DNA of 64,000 nucleotides from Acidobacteriota bacterium. Its GTDB lineage: Bacteria > Acidobacteriota > Vicinamibacteria > Vicinamibacterales > UBA2999. Made by a program: the position numbers and the translations under genes. Below, piece by piece: positions 43,556 through 52,253 of the stretch; positions within the stretch are counted from its first letter, which is position 1; every line of letters starts with the position of its first letter. The stretch spans positions 62,001-126,000 of the forward strand of contig JAUYQQ010000022.1 in assembly GCA_030697165.1 (NCBI GenBank). Reading direction: 5' to 3'. The notes under the pieces are model-generated. The model was not told the origin of the DNA, did not search any database, and was given only the letters and a program-made list of their open reading frames with translations.

Positions 43556-44622
43556 CGGAACTTTTGATCGTTCACCATCTGATGGCAGATGCCACCGCGA
43601 TCGCGCATGGACATGCGACCGTGGACGGCGTGAGAGGTCAAGGGCAGAAGTCGCGCTGTTTTGACTACGGCGACGACTCGGCGGTATCCATCTTCGTGCC
43701 GGTCGTCTCGCAGATCGTCGGCAATGCCGGTGTGAAGATCGTCTTGCAGACGCTCGTACGCGCCGGGTGGCAAGGTATCTCGAGAGAATGTTCTCAGCGA
43801 TTCTGCGCTGTAGAACTCAAGTCTCGCGTCGCCATAGTGTTGTCGCAAATCGTCCGAATCAAGGTCGTCAACTACGCTGACGGGCTTCTTAAGATGGTCG
43901 CCATAAGCAGCCAGCAGTTCCTGTACGAACACAGTCTCGTGGACGGCAGGCGTATGCGGTGGCATTGCGTCGGCCGGGCGTTCCGGCAACCCTCCCCCAA
44001 ACCGCGCCACGTGCCAGCGCGTCTTGGCGTGCCCATCCAGGATCCGTAGCGGCGGAACGTAATCGAAGATTGAGAAGTCAAGGCCCGCGATGTGCGCTCG
44101 CATCTCAGTGTCGAGCTCGATCGTCTTTGCCTTCGTGATCTTCGTTCGGCAGTGTTCGGCCCAGTTATCCAAAAGACCGGCGCGAAGCTTATCGGGCTTC
44201 TTAAGTAGTTTCGAAAGCTTCTGCCCGGCGCCTAGCGGAGCAACGAAGAAGTATCGGCGTGGATAGGCATACTCGCCGCGCTTTGTGTAATAAACGAGCT
44301 TCCCAAGCTCAATCCAAATATGGTGCGGGGCAAGAAGTTCCTTGTAGTGCTTGCACTGATAGTTGTCCCATGCGCCAGTAGCAGGATCGACCATCGCAAT
44401 GACGTCTCGCCCCATATCGCCCGCGCCGCCGCACCGCTCCACCCGCGGATACTCTTTCGCGAGAGAATCAGCCCACTCCAGCACAAACTCTTCCCATTGG
44501 GTATCGCTGAATATTTTCAGGTGATCAAGGGCCGGGACCAACTTGCCGAATGCGGTGACGTCGCTGGAAACGTTGGCAGGCTCTGGCGGTGACGGGATCG
44601 GAGCGGATGGTAGCTTGGACAT
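43543..44622 (-). CDS. ABC-3C effector: restriction-endonuclease-like domain plus ABC-3C C-terminal domain
   Basis: 359 residues from ATG 44622; GTG 44658 is an alternative. At about 35-100, FSDTQWEEFVLEWADSLAKE leads to GDMGRDVIAMVD and WDNYQCKHYKELL, the D...QxK core of Mrr-like restriction nucleases. The C-terminal 200 residues (DFSIFDYVPPLRILDGHAKT, PAVHETVFVQELLAAYGDHL, DLRDDRHEDGYRRVVAVVKT) form the domain that links such effectors to the middle component. Predicted role: a nuclease held in check and released by the ATPase. It is the first gene of the three-gene operon. Confidence 0.75.
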   Translation of the reverse strand: MSKLPSAPIPSPPEPANVSSDVTAFGKLVPALDHLKIFSDTQWEEFVLEWADSLAKEYPRVERCGGAGDMGRDVIAMVDPATGAWDNYQCKHYKELLAPHHIWIELGKLVYYTKRGEYAYPRRYFFVAPLGAGQKLSKLLKKPDKLRAGLLDNWAEHCRTKITKAKTIELDTEMRAHIAGLDFSIFDYVPPLRILDGHAKTRWHVARFGGGLPERPADAMPPHTPAVHETVFVQELLAAYGDHLKKPVSVVDDLDSDDLRQHYGDARLEFYSAESLRTFSRDTLPPGAYERLQDDLHTGIADDLRDDRHEDGYRRVVAVVKTARLLPLTSHAVHGRMSMRDRGGICHQMVNDQKFRWVK

Positions 44623-44956
44623 GCGCGTCAAATCACCGCGATGGCGTCTTGGGCGCACGAACGGCCAAACCTACTTGTGCCTTTTGTCTCAATGTCCCTA
44701 TGGCTCATCTGCATTCGCAAGAGCCTATGGCCCCCACTTCATCCTGTCAAACGTTGATTAGAGCCGGGACGTGCTCACCGTAGTTGAACGCTCACGCCCT
44801 CAGCCTGCATGCGCTGCGAAACGAATAGTTCCGTTTGTGGCTAGGGCTCTTCGTGAGTATTGCTAGGTTGGCTTCTAACTGCGAGCGATGCGAGTGGCGG
44901 CGGTGATCGCAAGGCGACCAGAGTGAGTCGCCGAAAGTTAAGGTAAGTAGACTTGG
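44623..44956. other. Intergenic gap, 334 bp
   Basis: Lies between the start of the ABC-3C effector gene and the end of the T4SS-associated lipoprotein gene. It must hold the ABC-3C promoter, but no clear promoter, terminator, repeat or small gene could be supported. Confidence 0.5.
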
Positions 44957-45433
44957 CTAACTCTTTGTGAGAATCAAGTGGCCAGTGAACGTCGCCGCTT
45001 GGCAATCCGTGCCGGTAAAGTCGGCTTCAATCCGGCCGGTCTCCGCACGTCCGACGCTTCCAAACGTGCCTCGGCATCCGCGCGGCGACGTGAACTCACC
45101 CTGGGTGCTGATCTGAGCTGGTGCGGTGTTCCCGGGAGTGATCGCCGTCGTGCCGGTCGTTGTCATGGTCAGCCACGAATGGTCCGAGTGCACCGACGTG
45201 CGGAAGGACTGCAGGTTTGTCTGCGGGAGCGCCTCAAAGGTCCACTCCATCGCGCCACTGGTTGGAGGCGGCGCCTGAGGATCGCCAGGGTTCACCTGCA
45301 GAACCAGGGTCCCGCGCCACGTTCCCGTCAAGAACGATGTGGGAGCTGATGGACTGGTGGGACCCGGTGAACCTCCACCGCACGCAGTCAATCCGAGAAA
45401 CAGCATTGGCGCCAGCCAGGCTCTTGTCGTCAT
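44957..45433 (-). CDS. Lipoprotein at the end of the conjugation operon
   Basis: 158 residues. Signal MTTRAWLAPMLFLGLTAC with lipobox (LTA-C), mature start CGGGSPGPTSPSAP. The rest is a small beta-rich domain (FLTGTWRGTLVLQVNPG, GEFTSPRGCRGTFGSVG, TFTGHLILTKS). Its ATG overlaps the virB11 stop by 4 bp. A VirB7-like role is conceivable by position, but VirB7 proteins are usually far shorter. The style matches chromosomal lipoproteins of the host (compare 3407). Confidence 0.65.
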   Translation of the reverse strand: MTTRAWLAPMLFLGLTACGGGSPGPTSPSAPTSFLTGTWRGTLVLQVNPGDPQAPPPTSGAMEWTFEALPQTNLQSFRTSVHSDHSWLTMTTTGTTAITPGNTAPAQISTQGEFTSPRGCRGTFGSVGRAETGRIEADFTGTDCQAATFTGHLILTKS

Positions 45434-46437
45434 GAGTCCTCGCTTTCGTGGGGAGCCATTTCATCAAACACCCAAAATCGATCGAGTTCAAACTGATCCG
45501 TTGGGCCGCAATAGCCGGAGACGTGCAAGGCTTCGGTAACGATCCGCCGCCCGGATCGGCGGTCGATGTGAACGACTAGATCGATCGCCAGGGCAATCGC
45601 CTCCCGCGTGCTGTGGTGAGGCAGGCCGACGTTCGCTGCAACCACGCAATGAGCCAAGCGGGCGAGAGCTTGTGTGGCGGAGTTCGCGTGGATAGTGCTG
45701 AGGGCGCCCTGGTGGCCGGTATTGAGCGCTTGCAGGAGGTCAAACGCTTCCGCTCCCCGGACCTCGCCCACAAGGATGCGGTCCGGCCGGTGCCGCAAAG
45801 TTGCTCGCAGAAGGTCGGCAATCGTCACCGCCGGCAAAGGGGCTTCCTGCCCGAGCGGTTGCTGCAGGCGACGGGCCTCGAATCGGACTAGATTGGGCTT
45901 GTCGATCCGGATCTCTGATGTCTCCTCGATCAGCACAATCCGATCGGTTGCCGGGATGGTTGCGGCAAGGGCGTTGAGAAGCGTTGTCTTTCCCGTCCCG
46001 GTGCCGCCGGATATCAGGATGTTCTGGCGCGTGCGGACAGCATCCACCAGAGTGTTCGCCAGGTGGTCAGGCAACGTTCCAGACTGGACGAGTTCGTCCA
46101 GCGAATAGTGGTGGGTGAACTTCCGCACCGTGAGTGTCGGTCCATCGACCGAACACGGCGGAAACATTGCTGCTACGCGCGAGCCATCCTCAAGTCTGGC
46201 ATCGAGCGCGGGTTGGGCCTCCGAGATCTCATCGCCGCAGGCCCTGGCGATGTTCTTGATCGCGACCGTCAGGCTGCGGGAGTCCAGTGTGCGATCGGCT
46301 ACCGCCTCGATGGCGCCGTGGCGCTCGACGAAGACCTGCCGGCCGCCACGGTTCACCATTACCTCCGTAACCGTCGGATCCCGCAGAAGATCCTCGATGG
46401 GCCGCAGAAAAGGAAGGATCCGGTCCAGGCTGCTCAC
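45430..46437 (-). CDS. trbB: T4SS traffic ATPase VirB11/TrbB
   Basis: 335 residues. Walker A GGTGTGKTT (144-152), IVLIEETSEIRI, the Asp-box region and Walker B-like RPDRILVGEVRGAEAFDLLQ, then the His box HQGALSTIHANSATQAL. This is the hexameric secretion ATPase at the cytoplasmic base of the conjugation machine. It overlaps virD4 by 4 bp upstream and the lipoprotein by 4 bp downstream. Confidence 0.92.
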   Translation of the reverse strand: MSSLDRILPFLRPIEDLLRDPTVTEVMVNRGGRQVFVERHGAIEAVADRTLDSRSLTVAIKNIARACGDEISEAQPALDARLEDGSRVAAMFPPCSVDGPTLTVRKFTHHYSLDELVQSGTLPDHLANTLVDAVRTRQNILISGGTGTGKTTLLNALAATIPATDRIVLIEETSEIRIDKPNLVRFEARRLQQPLGQEAPLPAVTIADLLRATLRHRPDRILVGEVRGAEAFDLLQALNTGHQGALSTIHANSATQALARLAHCVVAANVGLPHHSTREAIALAIDLVVHIDRRSGRRIVTEALHVSGYCGPTDQFELDRFWVFDEMAPHESEDS

Positions 46438-48437
46438 AGGGCGCCTCGTTCGAGGTGATCGAAATAGCTCGTTTGCACATCCAGGTAGTGCGGTTTCAGA
46501 TAGCAGAACTGCGGGGGTAAGGGATTCACGCCGTCGTAGGGCAGGACGATGGCCTGCGCGTTCTGCAACTGGGTGAAGACCCGTGGGGCAAAGATGTGTT
46601 CGTGGGTGGGTGCGTAGCTCTTTGTCGCGGTGATCGAATGCTTGTTCGCGGCAGCGCGGCCGGTGAGCAGTGAAATGTGAGCCTCGCGCCCGGACTCGGA
46701 GAGGCTGTAGTGCGCCTTGAGCTTGTCATGCCGCCCGCACAGGTCGGCGGCGTTTCGGGCCGTGAACTCGTCGCTGGTGGCGAGAAACACTTTGTTACGG
46801 AAGCACTGCAGCAGCGTCCTCCAGCTCTCGTCTCCGGGAAGGACCGACCGCAGTGAGCTGATGCTTTGTGTGGCAACGATCGGAATCAATCTCGCCTGCC
46901 TGGATAGCGCGAACGTGCGCTCGTCGCCGGTCGGATCGGTCTCCCCAACCGTCGCGAACGCATGGTACTCGTCGCAGATGAACATCAGGTCTCGCCAGGC
47001 CTTGCCCGGTTGCGAACTAATCTTCGGAATGCGCTGAAGAACGGCTCGCTGAAAATCCAGCTTCAGCATCACGCCGATGATGCGCGCGAGCCCTGGATTG
47101 GCGGCAACAGGAAAGTTCAGAGCCAGCACGCGACCGGCATCGAGGAGCGTATCGATGGGAGGTAAGGGTGTGGGCTCGCCCGGACTCAAAGTTCCGGAGT
47201 AGGCGCGACGCGGGGGACAGAAGGCCCGGTGGACCGCAGGGTTATCGTCGAACAGTGACAGGAACACGACGATGCCCTCTGTGATCGACGAACGCAAACG
47301 TGTGTCGAGACGACTCCAACCGCCGGCGTACCAGCGCTCGACGGCTTCCAGCTGATGCCTCCGATCGGCCCAGCCGGCGCCTTTGGCCTTTCGCACTTCA
47401 TACGACGCGCCTCTGCTGTCCAAGAACGTTTCGAGCTCGGCGTCATAAGGGTGCGCCATATGCTCCGCATCGTCCTGGAACCAATGAGCCCAGGAACGCT
47501 GCAGGTCCAGCAGTTGATACTCGACCGTCGGCACGAGCACTACTTCCGGAACATCCGACAGTGACACCTTCAGTCGCCGGATGTCGCGGTCGATCTGCGA
47601 ATCGTCCAGCACATAGCGGTAGACATCGGAGAGGGTGGTGTAGCCGTCGCTCAGACGCCGCAGCAGGATCACGAACTTCAACAGGTCGGTGTACGCCTGT
47701 TGCCAGAACGGCTCCTTTGACTTCCCGAACAAGTTGTTCAGCAAGGAAGCAATCGCGTAGGCCACGGCATACGGGTCAAGGTCGTTGTGAAGCGGGTTGT
47801 AGCAAGTGCCCGTATCCAACCCGATCTCAACGTAGTCGTCGGCACGACCCGCGTCCGTTAGCATCCTGCGGACCTGCAGACAGAAATCGCCCTTGACCTC
47901 CATCACCAGGCCACCGATCTTCCGCTCTTGGTCCTGGCTGCGCCACCTCACAAGCTGGTCCACGTAGGGATACATGCATGCGGAAGTCTTTCCGGTTCCG
48001 ATGGCACCAACGATCATCGTTCCCGTGTAGAGCCCGCGTTCCGGAATGATCAGCCACGTCGGTTCGGCGGCCCGACCAATCGTGGTGGGATGGTGGGACT
48101 CGCCGAGTATTAGCGATGGGGCTGGGCGAGTCTCGGGAGATGGGTAGGGCGGTAGCTCGCGGAACCGCATGCGCGGTTGCTTGCGGTAAAGGACGATTGC
48201 CGTCAGAGACAAGAGAAGGGACGCCACGTGGAAAGGCGTTGAGAACCACATGGCGGCGTACCCGTAGCTGATCACTGTGAGGACATCTGGCCGGCGGCTT
48301 GCGATCGCGGCGAGGAATGGCTCGTCCGGATTAACAGGAAACGCGTAGAGCCCTGCCGATCCGACCAAGGCCGCCGTGGTCAAGGCAATCAGGGCCCTCG
48401 ACTCAAGGAACGCGCGCAGGCTCGACGTTGCCAGCAC
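46434..48437 (-). CDS. T4SS coupling protein VirD4/TraG-like
   Basis: 667 residues from GTG 48437. Two N-terminal membrane helices (LIALTTAALVGSAGLYAFPV, VASLLLSLTAIVLYRKQP), Walker A GAIGTGKTSACMYPYVDQL near 143, Walker B DLMFICDEYHAFATVGE and RLIPIVATQSISSLRSVLPG. It is the hexameric DNA pump that brings the relaxosome to the secretion channel. It is 12 bp downstream of the small accessory gene. The length is normal for the TraG/VirD4 family. Confidence 0.9.
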   Translation of the reverse strand: MLATSSLRAFLESRALIALTTAALVGSAGLYAFPVNPDEPFLAAIASRRPDVLTVISYGYAAMWFSTPFHVASLLLSLTAIVLYRKQPRMRFRELPPYPSPETRPAPSLILGESHHPTTIGRAAEPTWLIIPERGLYTGTMIVGAIGTGKTSACMYPYVDQLVRWRSQDQERKIGGLVMEVKGDFCLQVRRMLTDAGRADDYVEIGLDTGTCYNPLHNDLDPYAVAYAIASLLNNLFGKSKEPFWQQAYTDLLKFVILLRRLSDGYTTLSDVYRYVLDDSQIDRDIRRLKVSLSDVPEVVLVPTVEYQLLDLQRSWAHWFQDDAEHMAHPYDAELETFLDSRGASYEVRKAKGAGWADRRHQLEAVERWYAGGWSRLDTRLRSSITEGIVVFLSLFDDNPAVHRAFCPPRRAYSGTLSPGEPTPLPPIDTLLDAGRVLALNFPVAANPGLARIIGVMLKLDFQRAVLQRIPKISSQPGKAWRDLMFICDEYHAFATVGETDPTGDERTFALSRQARLIPIVATQSISSLRSVLPGDESWRTLLQCFRNKVFLATSDEFTARNAADLCGRHDKLKAHYSLSESGREAHISLLTGRAAANKHSITATKSYAPTHEHIFAPRVFTQLQNAQAIVLPYDGVNPLPPQFCYLKPHYLDVQTSYFDHLERGAL

Positions 48438-48449
48438 TGAATGGACTCC

Positions 48450-48740
48450 TCACGCACCGCTGGCAGCAACGGGAGTGCGACGCCGCCCTCCGGGAGCCCG
48501 AGCACCGCGCGCACCAGATGCGCTCGGAACGAATGTCTCACTGTGGGTCGCACGCCACTGCAGGTATTCCTTGTCCCTGGCGAGCACGGTGTCGATCACC
48601 TGATTCAGGACGTACTCGGTGGACTCGCCGATGAAGTGCGCGTAGGCGTACAGCGTCTCGTTGGTTTCGTAGTCGAGACGCGTCCGGTGCCGCACCAGTT
48701 GCTTCCCGCGAGTGCGTGGCTTGATCAGTGTCATGGGCAT
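48450..48740 (-). CDS. Small ICE accessory protein, possible DNA-binding
   Basis: About 96 residues from ATG 48740 (48734 and 48743 are alternatives): MPMTLIKPRTRGKQLVRHRT, then RLDYETNETLYAYAHFIGES and TEYVLNQVIDTVLARDKEYL. A basic start followed by two helices resembles ribbon-helix-helix or relaxosome accessory proteins. It lies directly upstream of the coupling protein and just downstream of the large inverted repeat at 48888, which would suit an oriT-binding protein. This is inference. Confidence 0.55.
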   Translation of the reverse strand: MPMTLIKPRTRGKQLVRHRTRLDYETNETLYAYAHFIGESTEYVLNQVIDTVLARDKEYLQWRATHSETFVPSASGARGARAPGGRRRTPVAASGA

Positions 48741-48887
48741 CATCCTTCCCGTCGGCGGAACGACAAAGAGGGCAGAGGCGACTGCCTGAAACAGACCGCC
48801 AGTCTGAGTGAACGGCGAGGGCAGGCCGCGACCAACGCCGCGACTGCATCTGGCCATGAATCTCCCGTAGACCTTACCGACGCCGGC

Positions 48888-48960
48888 TGGGCGTGAGCGA
48901 CCCCCCTTGGACGGACCGTGGGCCACCAAACCCACTTTTGAGGGGGGTCGCTCACGCCCA
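48888..48960. repeat. Perfect 20-bp inverted repeat, candidate oriT or terminator
   Basis: TGGGCGTGAGCGACCCCCCT (48888-48907) and its exact complement (48941-48960), separated by 33 bp that contain a further small stem, GTGGG / CCCAC. It lies in the 450-bp gap 48741-49191, the only long non-coding stretch in the transfer region. Confidence 0.75.
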
Positions 48961-49133
48961 GACTCCCCTAATTGCGGTCTGTTCGGATCGCGGAGGGCGG
49001 CAGAAGGCGCCGCCCCATCAGCCAACGACTGCTCAAGCCCAAGTCCGGACCACGCAACGAGTTGGAGGCGCCGCCCGCGATTCCTGGCTAGAGGCTTTCG
49101 ACGGAGGAAGCCAGGATTCCGAGCCTCGCCGAG

Positions 49134-49178
49134 GGGGGAACATACTCCTCCGATTTGCGTTCCCCTCCGTGTTCCCCC
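49134..49178. repeat. Inverted repeat after the 330-residue gene
   Basis: GGGGGAACA (49134-49142) and TGTTCCCCC (49170-49178), 9-bp arms with a 27-bp spacer, 13 bp past the stop codon at 49192. It could end or stabilise the upstream transcript. Confidence 0.45.
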
Positions 49179-49191
49179 ATTTCGACCCGCG

Positions 49192-50184
49192 CTATGCAGT
49201 GCCGACCAGAGTTCGCAAGTGGAAGTACGGGTGTGGCAGGACATGTGCTTCAACCTTTCCAGTGCCGCGAGCCATCGCGTCCGCCAGTGCCGGTGACGAG
49301 AGGTCGCTAAGGGCGCCCGCACCCTCGTTCCGCCACCGCCGATACAACAAACGAAATCGAGGCGTTCCGAAGGCCAGACGAGCCCGCAGGAGTCGCTCCT
49401 GGTCGGCTGCCGAGTCGTTCGCGCCCGTGCGCTGCGCCTCGAATAGCCACTGCAACTCCGCGGCTGCGGACAAGCGCATCGGGCTCAGCAGTTCTTGCTG
49501 AAACGCCGAAAGGTAGACCTGGCGAGCGGGCGCGAGGTGGGCCGGTATCAGCAGTCGCACACGCCACGCCGGGAGTCCTCGGAGGAGTTCCGCATGGCGC
49601 TGTAGAAACTTCCTGAAATCCCGCGCGTCATCGCCCGTCACCAGGAAAGTGAACACCCGCACTTGGCCGTCTGACGAGACTCCAATGGGCAGTTTGTCGG
49701 GGAAGTACCGCGTCGTGGTTCTGGGCGGTTCTCCGAACACCAACCGGGGCAATTCCTCTCGACGAATCGTGGTGCCGAACATACGAGTGAAATGCGCCAG
49801 CTTGTCCTGCTCGGTCGCCAGCCAATCGAGGTCGCGACTTCCAATTACCGCGTCGAGCAACATCAAGCGTTCGATGGCCGCCCCAACGGGAACAGGCTTC
49901 CGATTGCGGTTATTCTCCTGGCCGATTGCCTCATACAGGGAGCGGTGCTGAACGTGAAATATCCGCGTTCGCTGATAGGGATCGGTCGTGAATGAAGCAT
50001 GCTTTCGCTCGAGTAGCGCAGAAAAGAAGTTTTGCGTCTTCTGGCCGCGGGCGATGCCACTGAACTCGCAGTACTGGCGCACCATGCACACCCCTGAGTG
50101 GAGCAAGACGGTCACCAGGAAGCGAGCCTGCCGGTCGGTATATCCCTTCGACGCAATCGCGGCAACGCGGTCCTCGAACGTCAA
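49192..50184 (-). CDS. Conserved element protein of unknown function (330 aa)
   Basis: Soluble and helical. YTDRQARFLVTVLLHSGVCM, RQYCEFSGIARGQKTQNFFS at the start look like a winged-helix DNA-binding domain with a long linker; later parts (RVRLLIPAHLAPARQVYLSA, TPRFRLLYRRWRNEGAGALS) are of no recognised family. It overlaps the next upstream gene by 4 bp, so both are expressed with the T4SS genes. A DNA-processing role for transfer is likely from position. Confidence 0.55.
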   Translation of the reverse strand: MTFEDRVAAIASKGYTDRQARFLVTVLLHSGVCMVRQYCEFSGIARGQKTQNFFSALLERKHASFTTDPYQRTRIFHVQHRSLYEAIGQENNRNRKPVPVGAAIERLMLLDAVIGSRDLDWLATEQDKLAHFTRMFGTTIRREELPRLVFGEPPRTTTRYFPDKLPIGVSSDGQVRVFTFLVTGDDARDFRKFLQRHAELLRGLPAWRVRLLIPAHLAPARQVYLSAFQQELLSPMRLSAAAELQWLFEAQRTGANDSAADQERLLRARLAFGTPRFRLLYRRWRNEGAGALSDLSSPALADAMARGTGKVEAHVLPHPYFHLRTLVGTA

Positions 50185-51080
50185 TGGAGCATCTCCTCAG
50201 CGAGCCGAGACTCGCGGCCCCGGCCGCCTCGACCAGACGAGCCGGCGCTACCAACCCTGGCGGATCCGTATCGGTAACAGGTGAAACCTGCTGATACTTT
50301 CGCCGACGCATGACTGCCGCGGTAGTGGGGGGTGACGACCTCTATGTCTTGGTGACCCCGCTCGCCATCCGGACGGTCGTACTCGATGCGGAAGTCAGGA
50401 AATTTGACGCTGTCGTCGATGACGGGTAGGCCGTGCTCTTCGGCCCACCTGGCAATGGCCTCCCGATCGCGTCTTGGCTGCCCAGTCGCCCCGCGACGCC
50501 GGCGATTGGGGTCTTGGAGAAAGCTTTGGTATTCGCGTTTCAGCTCGCGATCCAAGGTGACTCTTTGGATTCGACACCCGTCCCGGGCCAGCCGCTCAGC
50601 GGCATCCAGATACGCCGGAAGCAGCCGGCTGTCGTGAGCCAGCTCGCGCTTCGTCGAACCAACGTGGAACGCCTGCGGCCTTGGCTGGTTGCGGTCGCCA
50701 CGGCTACTCTCCAAGACGGCCCGCCCCTGGTCCGTCAAGGTGACGAGCGTGCATCGCTCACGGCCAACCACGTAAGCGCTGGTCGACACCAAACCGGCTT
50801 GGCGGAGGGGCTCGACGTCCTTCGACAGCAGCTCGCCAGAGCCCGCCAGTCGTTGAAGATCGTCCTCTCTGACGACGCGGAATGCGCCGACCGTGGCGAG
50901 GGTCCGAACCTCTGACGCGCGTAGTCTGCAGTTTCCAATGCGCTCACGTCTCAGACCGCTCGGAAGGTGCAGGTCGCGGCTGAAGACCTCTCGCGGATCA
51001 ACGCCGCGGCGAGCCTCCTGTTCACGGAGACGGTCGATATCGCGGGCCTCAGATTCGCCTGGCTCTCGATCTCTTGGCAT
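50181..51080 (-). CDS. Winged-helix and nuclease-like protein, possible replication-relaxation protein
   Basis: 299 residues. Residues 50-130 form a winged-helix-like domain (RASEVRTLATVGAFRVVRED, VVGRERCTLVTLTDQGRAVL). At about 225-255 VIDDSVKFPDFRIEYDRPDG then GHQDIEVVT gives a D...E-x-E pattern like a PD-(D/E)xK core. The layout resembles replication-relaxation family proteins that replace classical relaxases on some elements. It is therefore the best candidate here for DNA processing at oriT. The C-terminus is Gly/Arg-rich. Confidence 0.5.
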   Translation of the reverse strand: MPRDREPGESEARDIDRLREQEARRGVDPREVFSRDLHLPSGLRRERIGNCRLRASEVRTLATVGAFRVVREDDLQRLAGSGELLSKDVEPLRQAGLVSTSAYVVGRERCTLVTLTDQGRAVLESSRGDRNQPRPQAFHVGSTKRELAHDSRLLPAYLDAAERLARDGCRIQRVTLDRELKREYQSFLQDPNRRRRGATGQPRRDREAIARWAEEHGLPVIDDSVKFPDFRIEYDRPDGERGHQDIEVVTPHYRGSHASAKVSAGFTCYRYGSARVGSAGSSGRGGRGRESRLAEEMLH

Positions 51081-51092
51081 GCACTCTCCCTG

Positions 51093-51380
51093 CTATTCCG
51101 CTTGCCCTGGAAGCTGCGGCAGCGACGAGTCGGCGGTGCCTAGCTGGCGATCGAGGTGCAGCAACTTGCTGCCGGAGTCGCGTAGAAAGAGCCATCTAGC
51201 AAGGTTGTAGTAAATGGCGCAAAGGTTGAAGAACGTGACCAGGCAGGCCGCGCCAATCAACCAGCCATGACGCCGGAAGAGAGTCGCCTTGTATGGCGCC
51301 AGGAAACTGAGTTCGCTGGCCAGCCAGCCGGCCAGCAGGAAGACGGTAACGCCCGCCAAGAACGCGGTGTTCGCAATCAT
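51093..51380 (-). CDS. Small inner-membrane protein of the T4SS operon
   Basis: 95 residues with two membrane helices (AFLAGVTVFLLAGWLASELS and WLIGAACLVTFFNLCAIYYN) and a short cytoplasmic tail. Overlaps virB8 by 4 bp. An entry-exclusion or assembly role is possible; no motif decides. Confidence 0.6.
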   Translation of the reverse strand: MIANTAFLAGVTVFLLAGWLASELSFLAPYKATLFRRHGWLIGAACLVTFFNLCAIYYNLARWLFLRDSGSKLLHLDRQLGTADSSLPQLPGQAE

Positions 51381-52078
51381 CTTCTGGCCTCGTCGAACGC
51401 CTGGTCGATTCGGAAGTAAACGATTTGCAGCCCGAGCGGGTTGACTCGCACAAACGCGTTCGGCACCTGCTCGCGCAGGACGAAATCGACTTGCGCGACG
51501 TAGGTCTCCCGGGACCGCTCTTGCCGGGTCCCAGGCGCGTAATGCACCTTCTGAAAGCCGATGGCGGCCTTGAAGGGCGGCCGGGTCAGCTCGGTCAGGC
51601 TGACGTTCTGGACGATGACATCGGTTTCATCAGCACCGGGATTGGTGACGAAGGACTCGATGCCGCGGGTTTGATCATTCTGCGCAATGGTGGCGTCAGC
51701 CAGCGTCGCATCGAGGAACAGCAGCGAGTCGGGATACTCGCGCTGAACAGTGGCCCGGATGCGGCTGAAGTGCTTGATTACGAACTGCGTCAGAAAGTAC
51801 CGGAGTTCTGGTGGTTGTGGCTGGTATCGGGTCGCGTCATACTCGACGGCCTCCGCTCGCCCGACCGAATCAATTCGGATCACCAGCGGTTTTACTTGGG
51901 CGTATTTCGTCACGGTGTGGGCGTTGAGAGCCACCAGGCCGGCTGCCACCAGCGACACGAGGACGAGGGCAATCTTCAGATAGGAGTTCAGCACTAGCGA
52001 CGAGCCGTACAGCTCCACGAACTGGCGCTTCGCGCTTTCCAGCGTCTTGGGATTGATGTCGCCAACGGTCGGATTCAT
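51377..52078 (-). CDS. trbF: T4SS inner-membrane protein VirB8/TrbF
   Basis: 233 residues: a short cytoplasmic start, one membrane helix (IALVLVSLVAAGLVALNAHT), then a periplasmic NTF2-like domain with RIDSVGRAEAVEYD, FLTQFVIKHFSRIRATV and a strand-rich end (YVAQVDFVLREQVPNAFVRV). VirB8 dimers bridge the inner-membrane complex and the outer core. 10 bp after the small membrane gene. Confidence 0.85.
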   Translation of the reverse strand: MNPTVGDINPKTLESAKRQFVELYGSSLVLNSYLKIALVLVSLVAAGLVALNAHTVTKYAQVKPLVIRIDSVGRAEAVEYDATRYQPQPPELRYFLTQFVIKHFSRIRATVQREYPDSLLFLDATLADATIAQNDQTRGIESFVTNPGADETDVIVQNVSLTELTRPPFKAAIGFQKVHYAPGTRQERSRETYVAQVDFVLREQVPNAFVRVNPLGLQIVYFRIDQAFDEARR

Positions 52079-52088
52079 CAGGTGCTCG

Positions 52089-52241
52089 CTATTGAAGAAG
52101 GTTCCAGCCCATCCAGATCACGCCCGCGACGAGACCCATTGCCCCAGCCACGATGAACCCTAGAACCAGCGCTCTAGATACCGCTCCAGAGGCCGGCAGT
52201 TCGTCGTCGTGGCTGCGGCCCGTTGGCCAACGTTTGGACAT
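52089..52241 (-). CDS. Very small membrane protein between virB6 and virB8 (50 aa)
   Basis: ATG 52241, TAG 52089. A charged N-terminus (MSKRWPTGRSHDDE) and one membrane helix (VLGFIVAGAMGLVAGVIWMG). The neat fit, 12 bp after virB6 and 10 bp before virB8, supports a real gene. Possibly a channel-stabilising or exclusion peptide. Confidence 0.6.
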   Translation of the reverse strand: MSKRWPTGRSHDDELPASGAVSRALVLGFIVAGAMGLVAGVIWMGWNLLQ

Positions 52242-52253
52242 AGTCAACTCCTG

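Noticed and set aside
44957-45433. Lipoprotein as VirB7
   Set aside because: Far too long and with a beta-rich domain; position alone is not enough.
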